Below are positions 26,701-38,582 of a DNA stretch of 64,000 nucleotides, piece after piece. The notes beneath the pieces were generated by a model, which did no database searches, was not told where the DNA came from, and saw only the letters and a list, made by a program, of their open reading frames with translations. The stretch's first letter is position 1. Each line of letters begins with the position of its first letter. Location: the NCBI RefSeq assembly GCF_040954835.1, contig NC_090696.1, forward strand, positions 72,291,722 through 72,355,721, given 5' to 3'. A program made the position numbers and the translations under genes. This DNA comes from Lepisosteus oculatus. Taxonomy: Eukaryota; Chordata; Actinopteri; Semionotiformes; Lepisosteidae.

Positions 26701-29700
26701 CAGGTGTTACGGGTGTACTGGCTGGAAGTGGCTGAATGGTTGCTACAGGATTGTCTCTGTTGGCTGTACTCTTAGATCCTTTAATTGTTTTTGATGTCTT
26801 CATCCAAGGGACCTGTGCCAAATGGAATGCATAAACAAAAGTAGTCCATTACATTTCAATTAAGGAACCACATAAGAAGAGGACATTACTTTTAGTTCTG
26901 AGAATGTGACATCCTTTAAAACGTGTAAAGGCATACCATGACTAGACATCTGATTACTAGATGTATGATCAGCTAGTTTATTTATTATGGGAATGTGTTC
27001 CTCTTAAAATCTTATTGATTAAAAAGATCAAGTCGGACTGTATCATATTTACAGTTTAAATATCAATACCGAAATCCACAGATTTTTCTTTTTTAAATAG
27101 GAGCCCCAGTTTAAAGAAATAAGATCTACACACCATATTAAACCACCAATAATTGAGCAAATATGGTTGGTAAATGTTCTTCATCTGTAAAATAAATGAA
27201 CAAATAGACATATTTTTATATCACAGTTGGTATTGACACTCAGTATCTTGTTTCTGCAAGTTCTGTTGTTTCATTAACATTCAGAGGGACACCACTTATT
27301 TTAAATGGTCATTAAAAATGTCTTAAAGCTTGAACGTTAGGACAACAGTATGACAGAATGCATTGAAAAATAATGCATATTAAATTATTCTTTAAAACTT
27401 CCCTCCTCCACACAACTAGAAGTACTAAAAATGTTCAACTTACTTGCGCACTTTGTCTATACCTGTAGTATGCCGGTAATCTGTAGGTGAGTGATGTCTG
27501 CTGAAAGGATATGTCACAAAGTATGAAGAGTCTTTAAGTTCTGATAGTTTCAATACCGTCCTTATTAATTGTATCTACAGTACTTGCAAGTTTTGTCTTC
27601 GTTATAGACGACTTTATTTGTTCTATTGAAATTATGCCATTCCAGGCTTCCTATTCAAAATGGAACAAGAACGATTTCCTCTTTAGTTGAAGATTCCTTT
27701 AAAATGACACCAAATGTTAATTTAATAGGCTGTAAAATCTTCGAACATGCATCTTGTGTTTTCAGTTTCAGTAAAAATGGGATGCGGTTATTTTTTAACA
27801 AACTTTTCTCACGATACTCACACAGCACTTTCACAAGATTTCAAAGAAAATGAAAGTTGTATAAGCTTATGATTGAGAGGGTTTACTTGTTTACAGAAAA
27901 GGAGAAACTTTTCGCTTATAACTAAAGAAAGATTTTATTGCTGCAGCTCCCAAAATGTACTTTTGCATTTTAACCTTCAAGTTGTTTTTTCACTTCATGT
28001 GAGACACCGTACTTACTACATATTGAATTAATTCGAAATATGCAAACATGCTGGTAACTTCACGAGGTATTTCATAAATTAAAAGCGAAAATTGAAAAGA
28101 ATAACAAGGAAAAGCAGCAGACATTATACATATTGGGATTTAAAGCAGGACGACCTTTATTGTCATATCAAACATTTGCCAAAAAATGGCAACATATGAC
28201 AGATGTTAACTTCTGAGAAAGAGATACCACAAGTAGTATATCCAATTGCCTATCTTAACTTACTATAATAATTTTCTTTATTATAAAAAATGTCTGTTAT
28301 TTAGAAACCTAAAGGATTAACCCTAACCCAATGAACACAGTGTATTCATCATCACATTATTAATCATGCAAAACATATCTTAACATCTTCATCCCTCGAA
28401 AATCTGAACGTGTTAATAAAATCTATAAAGCGTCAGCCGCTGAATATACTTACTCCGGACTCATCACTGTTGGAGCTGTCTGAACTCATTCCGTTAAAAT
28501 ATGTCTGAACAAAGGGGAAAAAAATAAGTGAAAGGCAATTCTAAAAGATGGTGCTGTGATTTTTAAGGAAATGTATTTAATGAGTTATGAAACCCCCCTT
28601 GAATAAAAGCTTGAGATGAAATGTGTGATGAACCCTAACAGAAGTGACTCAATCACTATTTAACAGCATGTGCACAATTGCACAACAAAGCACACAAAAA
28701 TTATAAAACAAAAATTATATAAAACATGATAACAATTGACAATTTAAATTAGAAATGTATTTCACCATGATGCAGTATGTATATTTCTAATGCACCAAGT
28801 GTTTTTTTAGTTACATTGCTAAGCATTTGGCTGTTTAATTTTTGCTTGTTTCTGCAATGCATAATGATTAAAAAAGTGAATGACTTAGTGAACAAGCTAC
28901 TTAAATGCTCAAGACATACCAACTCAGTAATGCATACTGTGTATGCTATAGTTAAAGGGATGAGACTGAATTTCAGAAAAAAACAACACTGTGAGTTTAC
29001 TTTTACTGCTATACATTTAAATAGCTGTAAGAATTGCCAGTGTATCAAGATGTTATACAAAAAGTACAGTATGTGTATTTTCATGTTGTTTTTTTGTTAC
29101 AACGTGACATTTATAGATGAGCCATTAGAAAAACAGTAACTAGTTGTTACTGTAGGATAATGTTTACAGTGAAATGTTATGATTAAAAAAGAATTAGAAA
29201 GCAGATATTTATTATCCCAGATGTACCCTGCTCTTATAGAATCTGATACTTCAGGATCAAGTAAGTAACTGAAAGAAATCAGAATTGCATAATGTTGAGT
29301 CAAATATATTGTATTTGGCTGTTTGTTGAAAGTTCACTAAACCATTGTAAATGATCTGGGAATATAATTTTCAGACCATTATTCAGGAAAATCCTATGAG
29401 TTTAATTTTTATTTCTTAAAAATATCAGAACAAAAAAAGAAAAATCCTTGAACAGAATCAGGACTGTTACTTTTGGGGAAATTGAGGAAATAGTATTGCA
29501 AGGCTTAATGGAAATAACTATTATTCTTTTTAAAAAAAATCTTGTTAAAAATGTAATGTTAACAGCCCCATAATTTTTTATCTAAGTATGTATTTTAAAA
29601 AATGCTGAAAGATTTGTAAGGAATGTGCCTTTTGAAAATGCTACCACTCCAATTAAAAACCAGCCTGGAAAAAGAATGAATTTTAATGCAGGGGACTGAG

Positions 29701-32700
29701 ACATTAGCTTTAGATTTGCATATGTCTATACTGAATGAGTCACTTCTTCACCACCTAACCCACAGCTGTGGCTTCTAGCACTCTTAATCACAAGAACTAA
29801 TTGGAACAATACCGAATGTTTTAGCAATGAGTACATTCTAATACGTTTTTTTAAACATCAATAATAATTGGAAATTTTTCAAGACTAAACACTGCAAGCT
29901 AAATTCTTGAAAGGTGATTAAAAACATTACTGCTTTCATGATAAAATACCACAACCTGGTCAAATAGAACCTAACCTCTGATATTTTTTGTAATATTCAG
30001 TACTGGGTTGATTTAACTATAGTATTTGCAAGATCATACTCCATTATCTGACATACGCTGTAACTGGGGTGGACAGACAGCTCATGAGGTATGCTTGATT
30101 TTTATTTGTGCAATTACAGGCAGTTTTTAGCAACAACAGGTTAGTCCAAAACTGTAGGTCTAAATCATTTTGGGATGTGCTGAAAAGATAGGTACTAAAA
30201 TAAGTATGAAAAATTGTCATAATTCTCTTTATCAGTCGAAGGTAATGAGCTGCACATTCTTTTTCTGTAGGATATCCAACCCTGATGTCTGCACATGCAA
30301 TTAACCTCTGCTTCTGCCCTTGTCTGTTCTGTGTTCGCCACAGACTGCTGGTGCAGCCTGTAGTTATGCAAACTAGAGGTGCTGTGGTTGACTGGTGCCA
30401 ATGTTCTTCACACGCAGTGCTTTGGAGTGGTTTTGAAGCGAGGTGCTTCTTGATGACACACACACGAGTCAAACTGTTTCTGAGGGCCCACTTGGGCAGG
30501 ATGGTTAGCTTTGCAGAGGCTGATACACGGTGCTATGGGGTATGATCTGTGAATAAACTTGAGCATGTTTAGATGTGTATGAGTTTCACAACAGTTCTCT
30601 CCTAATGCCAGCACAAGTAAGCTCTAATGACTGTTTTCCTCTGTGAGTCAAGGTTTTGAAAGAATTGGACTTTCGTCTGAAAACTGTTTATCAGGAGGAT
30701 TGTTTCCTCCATCCATCTTCCACTACTAATATTGCTAGTGGAATGATTTTACCTGCGGTACATACAGTACATTTACATTGCCTACAATGGGAGCACTGAG
30801 ACTCAACGGAAGGTAGTTTCTTTGAAAGTTATACTTTTTTGCTTACTTCAATACTGCCATGACAATACAATCTGCTGAACGGAGTGCACTTGTACCAACT
30901 GACAGAGGCAGTTATTGTAAATGGGTGATTTCTGTTAAAAGTGAATTTCAGAACAACCTAAAAACACTGCAGAGCCTAAAGCTTCCAAACTGACCTCTCG
31001 TATCGGTACTGTTGACTACAGTTTGAATCACAGAGTTTGAATCTGTATATTAGAACTGGAATAAAATCAATTCCCTTTAGCTCCAATGTACTGCTTAGGT
31101 TGCCTTCAGTATCTTTCGATGATATTATGTGGAATATTACCATATTGAACTGGAGTGCTTTAGGTCTGCCTGTATTGACTAGATTAGCTCATCTGCTGAC
31201 ATCCGAAGACCTGACAGTTATGGTGCTGTTGCTGTATAACAGGACACCAGCAAATACCTCCCAGTGTGATCACAGCCGAGCAGCCTTCATTTCATTGTCG
31301 TGCTTGTCCTGCTTGTCCAAAGATTTTTCAGGATCTTAAAAAATTGAACCAAATCCATAACTGTCTGTTAGGACTAAAGAGATCTGAAATATCTAACCTG
31401 TATCTGTGTAAAATTGCATTAAGACATATTCAGGTACAGGTCATTTGAACAGTTATTTGAACAGTTTTGAAAGTAATGACCAGAGCCTGCCAGGCCTTTC
31501 TGGTGCCTTGCATAATTTCAAATTACTTTGATTTTGTTATGGGTCCAATGATCTTAAGAATATGTTTACTTTTATATTCATCAATGGCTTATAGGGTCTC
31601 CTAGGAGTCATCATGTCTTAAATGAGGTGGTTTACACTCCAGATACCAGATCGCAAATGAGCTAGAGGTTAGATTTGTGAGACTGTGTTTTTCCAGAAAT
31701 GTCCAGGAAGCAAAGGTAGTTTAATTCAATTTTGTGGTCTAGGTATGGAGACAGAAAGTAAGAAGAGAATATGCGAAGACGATTTGAGTAGGAAAGCAGG
31801 AGAAGAGAACAGAATGAACAAGTTAAAACCTGCCTTCACCATTGGATTGTTTCTTAACAAACCAAAATCTTTGAGGTTTGAGCACTGAAGGCTTTCTTAC
31901 TGATCCCATGCCTAACCTGATGAAGATAGTTGTAAATCAATATAAACACCTGAATATTTGTGTATACTAAGTTTGCTTGGCAGATATCTGAAAAGCATTT
32001 AGGAATTGTTTCATTTCTTTTACTACTTATGCAATGTTTGCAAAAATATTTATGTTTGTGGAATTTACATATTTTATCTACAAATTGTGATGACAGATAC
32101 TTTATCACTACAGTTAATTGTTATTCTTTTGACAAATCTGCTAATAAATTGAAGATAATGAATTCCAGTTTTATTGGGATGATCTTATTTTTCCAAAGTC
32201 CTTTTCTGTCTGTGTCAGTAAAGCACCTTGAAGCCTTCACCAAATTCTAGCCACAATGTAACTGAAGAGTTTCCCAAAATCAATACAATTCAACATGTAT
32301 TCACATAGTACTATAGAGGACAATGATAATTAATGCTACACAATATGACTAATATAAAGAATATCATCTGAAGGTCATTTTTGGATTATAACAATCAGCA
32401 CAGACTAAATGGCATATACATTATTACATTTTATAAAATCTTTAATCTGTTCTCTGTTTGTATTTTATGGGACTTTATTACCTTGGAATGTAAATGTTAA
32501 ACCACAGAGGTTAAAGCTATTATTGATTTGCTTAATTCATATTAAAATATCATATCCCTATTGTTAATAAGTAGCTTGTGCCAATACTCAATTTGATGAA
32601 AATACATTACAACAAAGAACTTATTTTAATATTGGTGATTGAGAACAGCATGATATTATGCAGAATGTTGTTTAAAGGATAATTGTATACTGCTAAAACG

Positions 32701-32849
32701 AAACACTTCTCCCAGTGAGTTACCCACTTGATACTAAAGGTGAGACACACAATATTCATTAAACACTTTCATGTCCTTTGTAAAAACGAAATGATACTTA
32801 CAGAAGAAGAGAGATGAGGTGATAGGAGAAGAAGACATAAGACCAACAT
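17746..32849 (-). CDS. sparcl1: SPARC-like protein 1 (hevin), complete coding region
   Basis: Hevin is a secreted matricellular, collagen- and calcium-binding glycoprotein. Thirteen coding exons on the minus strand join in frame, about 713 residues: 32802-32849 (signal peptide), 28454-28504, 27444-27500, 27134-27184, 25952-26812, 24632-24883, 24136-24244, 23658-23776, 21782-21887, 20155-20291, 19740-19888, 18966-19114 and 17746-17798 (tentative). Phases agree at every junction. The long variable N-terminal part, absent from SPARC, identifies the paralogue. The C-terminal half has the follistatin-like and EC modules. It converges on uso1 and heads a run of SCPP genes in the same orientation, which fits the known origin of SCPPs from a sparcl1-like gene. 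Introns longer than 300 bp hold no other gene I can see. Confidence 0.9.
18966..20291 (-). CDS. sparcl1: sparcl1 extracellular calcium-binding (EC) domain exons
   Basis: Three exons. 20155-20291 gives [20 protein letters not shown], the start of the EC domain. 19740-19888 gives [18 protein letters not shown], the first EF-hand region. 18966-19114 gives [20 protein letters not shown] and then [20 protein letters not shown], whose loop [12 protein letters not shown] fits a canonical EF-hand. These residues bind collagen and calcium in SPARC family proteins. Confidence 0.95.
19216..19290 (+). repeat. Interspersed repeat fragment (fish SINE/LINE tail type)
   Basis: Contains CTTGCGATGGACTGGCATCC and GGGCTCTGGC, phrases common in the 3' tail shared by fish SINEs and LINEs. 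It lies in the sparcl1 intron between exons 18966-19114 and 19740-19888. The family name is not determined. Confidence 0.6.
19640..19705 (+). repeat. Second fragment of the same repeat type
   Basis: GCTCTGGCTCCCCCGCGACC followed by a GGCGGTTCGAAAACGGGCGG-like stretch is the usual end of the same tail. It sits just upstream on the plus strand of exon 19740-19888 and may be a separate copy or the split end of the one at 19216. Confidence 0.6.
22794..22813. repeat. Perfect 20-bp palindrome
   Basis: GATATACTGTACAGTATATC equals its own reverse complement. It lies in a sparcl1 intron. The core TACTGTA/TACAGTA recurs many times in the window, so this may be a remnant of a repeat rather than a binding site. 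Confidence 0.7.
23658..23776 (-). CDS. sparcl1: sparcl1 follistatin-like domain exon
   Basis: Reads [20 protein letters not shown] then [14 protein letters not shown]: the EGF-like half of the follistatin domain with its Cys spacing. Phase 1 in, phase 0 out. It continues in 21782-21887 ([20 protein letters not shown], the Kazal half ending [10 protein letters not shown]). Confidence 0.95.
24632..24883 (-). CDS. sparcl1: sparcl1 exon with a basic cleavage-like motif
   Basis: Eighty-four codons, phase 0. It includes [12 protein letters not shown] and [16 protein letters not shown] fits the proprotein-convertase pattern R-x-K/R-R, placed ahead of the follistatin domain. The next exon (24136-24244) codes for an acidic linker, [20 protein letters not shown]. 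Confidence 0.88.
25952..26812 (-). CDS. sparcl1: sparcl1 large low-complexity exon (287 codons)
   Basis: This phase-0 exon codes for the extended Thr/Ser/Pro/Glu-rich N-terminal region that distinguishes hevin from SPARC. It contains an internal duplication, [11 protein letters not shown] and [11 protein letters not shown], about 30 residues apart. It lacks the strong acidity of mammalian hevin and is richer in Thr and Pro. It begins [14 protein letters not shown] and ends TRKSATISK before a GTTAGT donor. Confidence 0.9.
27134..27184 (-). CDS. sparcl1: sparcl1 short aromatic exon (weaker donor)
   Basis: Seventeen codons, phase 0 at both ends: [17 protein letters not shown]. The acceptor TTTACAG is good, the donor GTGTGT weak. 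It keeps frame with the flanking exons but would do so even if skipped, so it may be alternative or not used. Confidence 0.55.
27444..27500 (-). CDS. sparcl1: sparcl1 short aromatic exon
   Basis: Nineteen codons, phase 0 at both ends: [19 protein letters not shown]. The donor is GTAAGT. It is Tyr/Arg-rich. Its place between the acidic exon and the large exon and its open frame support it, although I do not recognise the sequence itself. Confidence 0.7.
28454..28504 (-). CDS. sparcl1: sparcl1 short phospho-acidic exon
   Basis: Seventeen codons, phase 0 at both ends: [17 protein letters not shown]. It has a Ser/Asp cluster and an S-D-E triplet, a Fam20C kinase type S-x-E motif. It follows the signal-peptide exon, the same place SCPP genes keep their phosphorylated exon. 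Donor GTAAGT and acceptor TTCAG are both strong. Confidence 0.8.
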
Positions 32850-32872
32850 CTTCACCCTTCCAGCGTCAATCC
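32802..32872 (-). CDS. sparcl1: sparcl1 signal-peptide exon
   Basis: The ATG at 32847-32849 opens [16 protein letters not shown], a short hydrophobic leader that ends exactly at a GTAAGT donor (phase 0). The acceptor CAG precedes 32872. This matches the position of the leader exon in sparcl1 and in SCPP genes generally. Confidence 0.85.
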
Positions 32873-34130
32873 CTGAAATACGTTTCAAATGCTCAAATGC
32901 TACTTACTGTAAGTGCTTAATGTTCATTTAACACAGACAGATGAATCGGCTTTTATGTTTTTTTGTTTTTCGCTAAATGTAGTTTGTATATAGGGCTCTT
33001 AATATTTTAGCATCACAGATGTGTTGGATAGCTGTCTCTTCATCTGTTTTTGTATGAGACCATTCCCATTGGTGAGAAGGACTGAACTAGTGTGATTTGT
33101 TTTATTTATTTATTTTTAATGTTGATATCTTGGATACAGCTCAGTCAGCCACACTTTACTGTCAGGGCCTGGAGACCTCACAAATCTGAGGTCAATGAGC
33201 AAAGGAAGTAGTGCAACATTGTGCTTGTTTAATGTTAGCTCTCCTTAGTTCTTCTGACTGAACACAAAACGCAAATATTAACATCAAAGGGATGTTATCA
33301 CAGCATATCCACTCATTGTCATTCTTGTATCTGCAGTGTATATAGTACGTATTATACGTTCATTATTAAAATGTGATTATATATCTTTTTAAATACGTCA
33401 AAATAGTTACATGGCAAAGTACACCTTTTGTTTGGGCAGTATCTGCATTATTTCCTTGAAAAGAGTTTTGTTACCAAAATATTTGCAGAATCCCATTCTA
33501 AAGTCTGTATTAAGTGTTTGGCTTTGTATTATAGAATAAGAGCATCTGCTCAAGATTTTCAAGATTCCCATATATATAAGGTTGCCAGCATAGCATCTGA
33601 AAAATGTTGTGTTATTTTCTGAATTCTAGAAACTTAAGTTGTCAGGAATTGTATGACAAATATGACAAATGATTAAATGGAACAGAAATTCCAGAACATA
33701 GGAAAAGAAAAGGAGTGTTAAACCGTTACTGTATTCAGTAAATATGAATTCAATATTTATTGTATTAATGTGGAGCCACAGATTGCACTTAAATCCAATA
33801 AAAAAATATTTCACACAGTTCACAAAGCATGCCAGAAACGTGACTTTTTTTTCAAATTTTAACGAAATTAACAATAACATGATAAAGAATAACGAAACCA
33901 AACCGAAAGCCTCAGGAAACTTGAAACTTCATCACAACGCCCAAGCAGTAACAACCCCAGTACAAAGCATTGCTTGCCACACTGTAAACTCCACATGCAA
34001 CAGGAGAAATGAAACTATGCAGCTACACAAACGCACCTAGGACCCTTTCTGAGATGCTACCACTAAATACAGGTTTTGTTTTTAAAAAAGATAAAAGGGA
34101 AATATGAGGAAAAATGTAAATACTACTTAC

Positions 34131-34450
34131 AGTGGGGACAAAAAGGAAACTTTCCACTCAAGTGCAATTCCTGAAAACCAAGGTGAATTCCCCAGTTCCC
34201 TGTCTTCAGGCAGATTATCCCCTTCTGTTTTTTTTTCCACAAGCGGCCCAAGACAGAATTAATGTTTATTAAGCTTGGTTGGTGATGTCAGGAGGTGTTA
34301 ACGTTTCCCATTTAGCTTAGAAACTCCCACACTTCCATTAACTGAACAACTGGTATTTACTCCTAATTATAACTGGTAGCCTGAGCACACCACACGAGCC
34401 ATTATAAATGTCAAGCCTACTAAGCTGTTTAATGTTTGAACCAAGAACCA
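34131..34450 (-). other. sparcl1: Candidate sparcl1 untranslated first exon and promoter
   Basis: A strong donor (GTAAGT on the minus strand, 34125-34130) ends an exon at 34131 with no start codon used, consistent with a non-coding exon 1 spliced to the signal-peptide exon. A TATAAA-like box is seen at 34477-34482 on the minus strand. The transcription start, and so the upper end given here, is a guess. Confidence 0.4.
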
Positions 34451-34589
34451 GTCTCAGCCTGGTTTGCATAGTATAATTTATACAGCTAAACGTTCCTAAA
34501 AAATCTGCCCAGATTTGTACAGGACATAAATGTGATTGTTTGTGTCTGTAATTTATATCAATGGTTTGCATTATAGTATAGTTACTAAA

Positions 34590-35330
34590 CTAGTAAAGTT
34601 TGCAGATGATAACATAATAGGAAGATTGGCAAACACTGCAGAAACAGTGAATGAAATTCTGAAAGATTTAGATAAAATTCAAGACTAGGCAAACACCTGG
34701 CAGATAATGTTTAATATAGAGAAGGACAGCTGGCAAAAACATAACTTATTAATAGAAAGTGGGAAGCACTGAGCTAGCAGGTAGCATTTATGAACGTTTT
34801 TATTTTGATACATCATTTACATCTTCTAGACAATACAGAGAAGCAATGAAAAATGCAAACAAATATGTTAGGATATATACTGTAGGTGTAGATGATATAT
34901 TAAAATTGTAAAATGCACTAAATACCCATTTTAGAATTTTTTTTATGTTTATGGTCTACAGATTTCAAAAACAATATTGTTTCTCTGGAATCAATTCAGA
35001 GAAGTGCATTTCTGAAAGGAATTAGAGGACTTCAGAGGACTGTCAGGTTGAAACTGACAGGCTGAAGGAATTGAGCCACTGTAGTCTTCAGTAGAGATGA
35101 TGATAATGGGACGTGATACAAGTGATCAAAATCCTCAGAGACAGTGTCAGAATCACCCCAGAGGTTCTCTGCAGGAGCACAAACTACAGCGTACACAAGT
35201 GGAATTATGTGGAAACTTAACTAAAACAGATAACAGAGGAGGCACATTTTTACCCAAAAGGTTATGAAAATATGGAACAAGCTTCCCAGACATATTGTGT
35301 AAGAAAATATTGTACACTTTATAAATATAT
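34590..35330 (+). mobile_element. Degenerate LINE with reverse-transcriptase remnant
   Basis: Around 34590-34740 the plus strand reads KFADDNIIGRLANTAETVNE, close to the FADD catalytic motif of non-LTR reverse transcriptases, then a stop and WQIMFNIEKD. From about 35040 it continues with the 3' region that also occurs at 8985-9390 (minus), ending GGAACAAGCTTCCCAGACAT. Stops and frameshifts make it inactive. Confidence 0.65.
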
Positions 35331-35660
35331 ACACTGCATTTACATAACACTGTGGTGTAATCCCATTTTGAACGATCATAACATAAATTTCATTAACTAA
35401 TTTTACGTACAGTATTAGGATGCTGTATTGCTGTATTGATTTATTAACATTTTAAAAAATCTATTAAGGTCATTTAGTAATAGGTGGCATATACAGGACA
35501 ACATAATTTCAATGTACAGCTTTGAATCTGTTAAACAAACAATCTATTAAATTATCCAGGTTTTCACAGATCCTTATTACCTGTAATCCAGGACTAACTA
35601 GTCAGATGGGATAGTACTAATGCTAGTGCCTTCGAAATTACCCAGTAATAGTTCATATGA

Positions 35661-35666
35661 TTTATT
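35661..35666 (-). terminator. Candidate polyadenylation signal for the SCPP gene ending at 35872
   Basis: AATAAA on the minus strand, about 205 bases after the TGA. Confidence 0.5.
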
Positions 35667-35871
35667 AAGTACTTATATTAGTTAGATTACACTGATTATA
35701 TTTCAAGCTAAATTCGTAAGATTTAGGAAAAAAATGACAATGCTGATGGAAAAACAAAGTAATCTGGAAAAGATATTTCCGAAAAGGTATCTACGAAAAT
35801 CTGTACTTTCAGAGAAAGAGGTTGAGTTCCAGCAGAAGGGTTTCCTGTGTGGTCTTCTGTCCAACATGTGC

Positions 35872-38582
35872 TCAGACGTCCCCTCTTGGAACGGCGGTTG
35901 TTCGCGGAGCTGCAGTAGTGCGTTCAGGTGGAGCTGGTGGTCTGACAGTCAGTATTGGCTTTGCGGTTGTTGTAGGGGTTGGAGGCCGGGGGGTAGTTGT
36001 ATGTATCGGGGGCCTAACGGGTCTTATAGGTATGATCTATAAAGGGTAAAAGAAAAGAAGTCAGGGGCATTGGAAAGTATATGGTTCTGCTTCATTTCTA
36101 AAGATGGTATAGGATGCAGTCTCTTAAGAGCAACTGAACAGTCTCTGCCATTATGTAAGCACACCATGCTTCTCTAGGTCTGCCTCAGGAAACGTTTCCT
36201 TCCTGTGCACATGCATATCAGGTGAATGAAACAGAAGCATATTTTGTCATCCAGTGCAACACGAAATCCCTCCTGTATTCTATGCAAAGTGTAACAAAGT
36301 GAAACCCGAGCAAAGCAAGGCGTGTCTTCGGTCTGAGCAGCAGGAAGCTCCGATTTTGCTTTGTTTTCTTAGCAGTGCCGCTCATTCCAAAAGCTTCCAT
36401 CTTCCACTGGGTGAGCACCCAAGCAACCAGAACCGACAGGAGACACACAAACATTTTTCTGATCATTTCTGATTTTGTTCACAATCTCTCATTTGTATTC
36501 CATCAGATTCACAAGGAAATATTGGAGATATACAATACGGGGGAGAAAACAGTTATAAAGAAGTCTACTATATTTTGTTGTAATAAAATATTCCGTAAAG
36601 ACATCCATCGTCCCAGTTTAAAAAAAATGAAAACTGTCTAAAGAAAATACATTTTAGCACCATTACTTTAACATAATCCCATTAAATTCATAAAAGTTAT
36701 GTGAAAACAATTCACAGGATGTATCTCCTCATGGAAGCTAAAATGTCATAATGAGTAACTGTACTGTATTGGATTCTGCATGGGGGAAAATGAAAACGTT
36801 TCTCCACAGAAAAACAATATTATGACAGTTGTCTTTGAATTTCCATCTACAGTATATGAACTGAAATGAGAGATTGGATTTCTCAGCTGTGATAGGTACT
36901 AAGAGCTAGGTGACTTCACTGCCTTCGTCTGTCTGTTCTTCCACATTTTGTGTTAAATACTGTACATGTAAAGGTAGCACAGCTTTAACTGTGACAAATG
37001 AGTCAAATGTTGGTTTTGACTTTACTAATCCCTTTACATCCTTTGCACAAAACATTTTAAACATCTTAATACTTTTGGTAGTATTTTGTTTCACCTAATT
37101 GTGCAACCACATAATACAGCCAGCATCAATGTTTCATTTGGCCACAACTGCAATTATGTACACTTACATAAAGTTGATATAACCCATAGACCTGCAACAA
37201 AATAAATTCCTATTATAACACTACAACATAAGACATCTTTAAAAAGTACCAGCTTTTTTTATGATTTGTTAAGTTTCAAACCACTTTCAAATTTCATTGA
37301 AAAAACACAGTATTTCAAAATTCAAAGAGGTCTTTAAAACCTTTTGGATCTTAGCTTATAAATACTTCTTAGTAAAAAATGTTTAGCCTACTGTAATTTG
37401 CTGCTTTGCACCTGCATAGATTTAATTATAAATGTATAGTTTTGGGGAGAGAGGTGGTCTTAAAATTAGGAGAAAGATTGAAATTAGTATTGTTTCCAGC
37501 ATATTTATATATTATTAAAATAGCATAAGAAAATTACAATACAATACACAGTAATGTATCTGAGTATGATCGCAGGTACCCAAGAAAAACTCCACAGCTA
37601 AAATATTTCTAGATAGAAAAGCAATTACTTTCTCCAGAATATCTGTAGCTTCTTTATTTTAAAGATTTGCAGGAGACTTCATGGTACTCTGGTTTTACTT
37701 CCAGTATTTAACTAAGTTATTCTAATTTAGCATCTATTATGAGATATCAAACAAAGTAATAGAAAATAAGTCAGTACTGGAAAGCATTTGTCTTTCAGCG
37801 GAGCACCATTTCTTATTTGAATTTATTTTTTTTGGAATTTATTAATTTCATTAATTGCTTTGAATTCTCCTAAGATATTATTCTTTGCTGAAGTACTACT
37901 TTTATAAAATAAATCAGAATTACCACTCTGGGGTGTAGCTGAACATATCCATAAGGATAATAAATTCTCACTGCCTAGAATAAAACAAAAGAGAAATTAA
38001 AGTTGTTTGTTATTCATATGTTGTTGGAATACTAAAATATTAAAACAAACACCTTTCCTTGTAATTAGAATGACACTAGCATCTAACTGTACTGTACTAA
38101 GGTTCTTTAAAGTGGTAGAATCTAATCATTATTAATAATTTAAAGTTAAATAAATAGGTTTAAATGTGCTCAAGCACATTTAACATTGTTTAAATCTTTT
38201 AAATATTTTATTATAAAGATGTTAGATTTTTCTTTTCCCAAAAATGAAAGGGATTAGAGAGTAGGATTACAATAAAAGACTATTACCCGAAGGTAAGATA
38301 AAATATCATGTTTCCTACATGAGCTGGAGCATGATGACGTTTTTATCTCTTTAAAAAATAGTCTGTAGTGAAATTTAATCTTCCTCAGTACTGTTAATAA
38401 CTCCTAAAACCTAAATGTCATATTTGAGACGGCTGTGTAAATGTATGTCTCTTTAAAGGAACTGTGGTCAAATATTATACACTGTACTGTATGTATACAC
38501 GTTTCATCATGTTTTTATAATAATTTGTCATTTTTATAAAACTTACTTGTGTTACTCCAGCAATTGAGGCAAGTGGCTGGAC
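35872..38582 (-). CDS. SCPP gene, 3' exons with Pro/Thr-rich end
   Basis: Four phase-0 exons: 38547-38582 (VQPLASIAGVTQ), 37924-37974 (AVRIYYPYGYVQLHPRV), 37168-37191 (VYGLYQLY) and 35872-36036, which starts IIPIRPVRPPIHTTTPRPPT and ends PRGDV before TGA. Tyr/Pro-rich short exons with symmetric phase and a Thr/Pro-rich last exon are typical of secreted SCPP matrix proteins. I do not recognise the orthologue. The 5' end is unresolved. Either these exons continue the gene whose leader is at 43418-43468, or they belong to a separate gene using the weaker leader at 39816-39876. VYGLYQLY resembles VAYLYQLYPGG in the upstream set. Confidence 0.65.

Noticed and set aside
28320-28334. ATTAACCCTAACCCAA resembling telomeric repeat
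   Set aside because: Only about two imperfect units; chance level.
36218-36466. Minus-strand open frame beginning MIRKMFVCLLSVLVAWVLTQ, like a signal peptide
   Set aside because: It lies inside the intron before the last SCPP exon, has no donor at the expected place and the rest is not SCPP-like.
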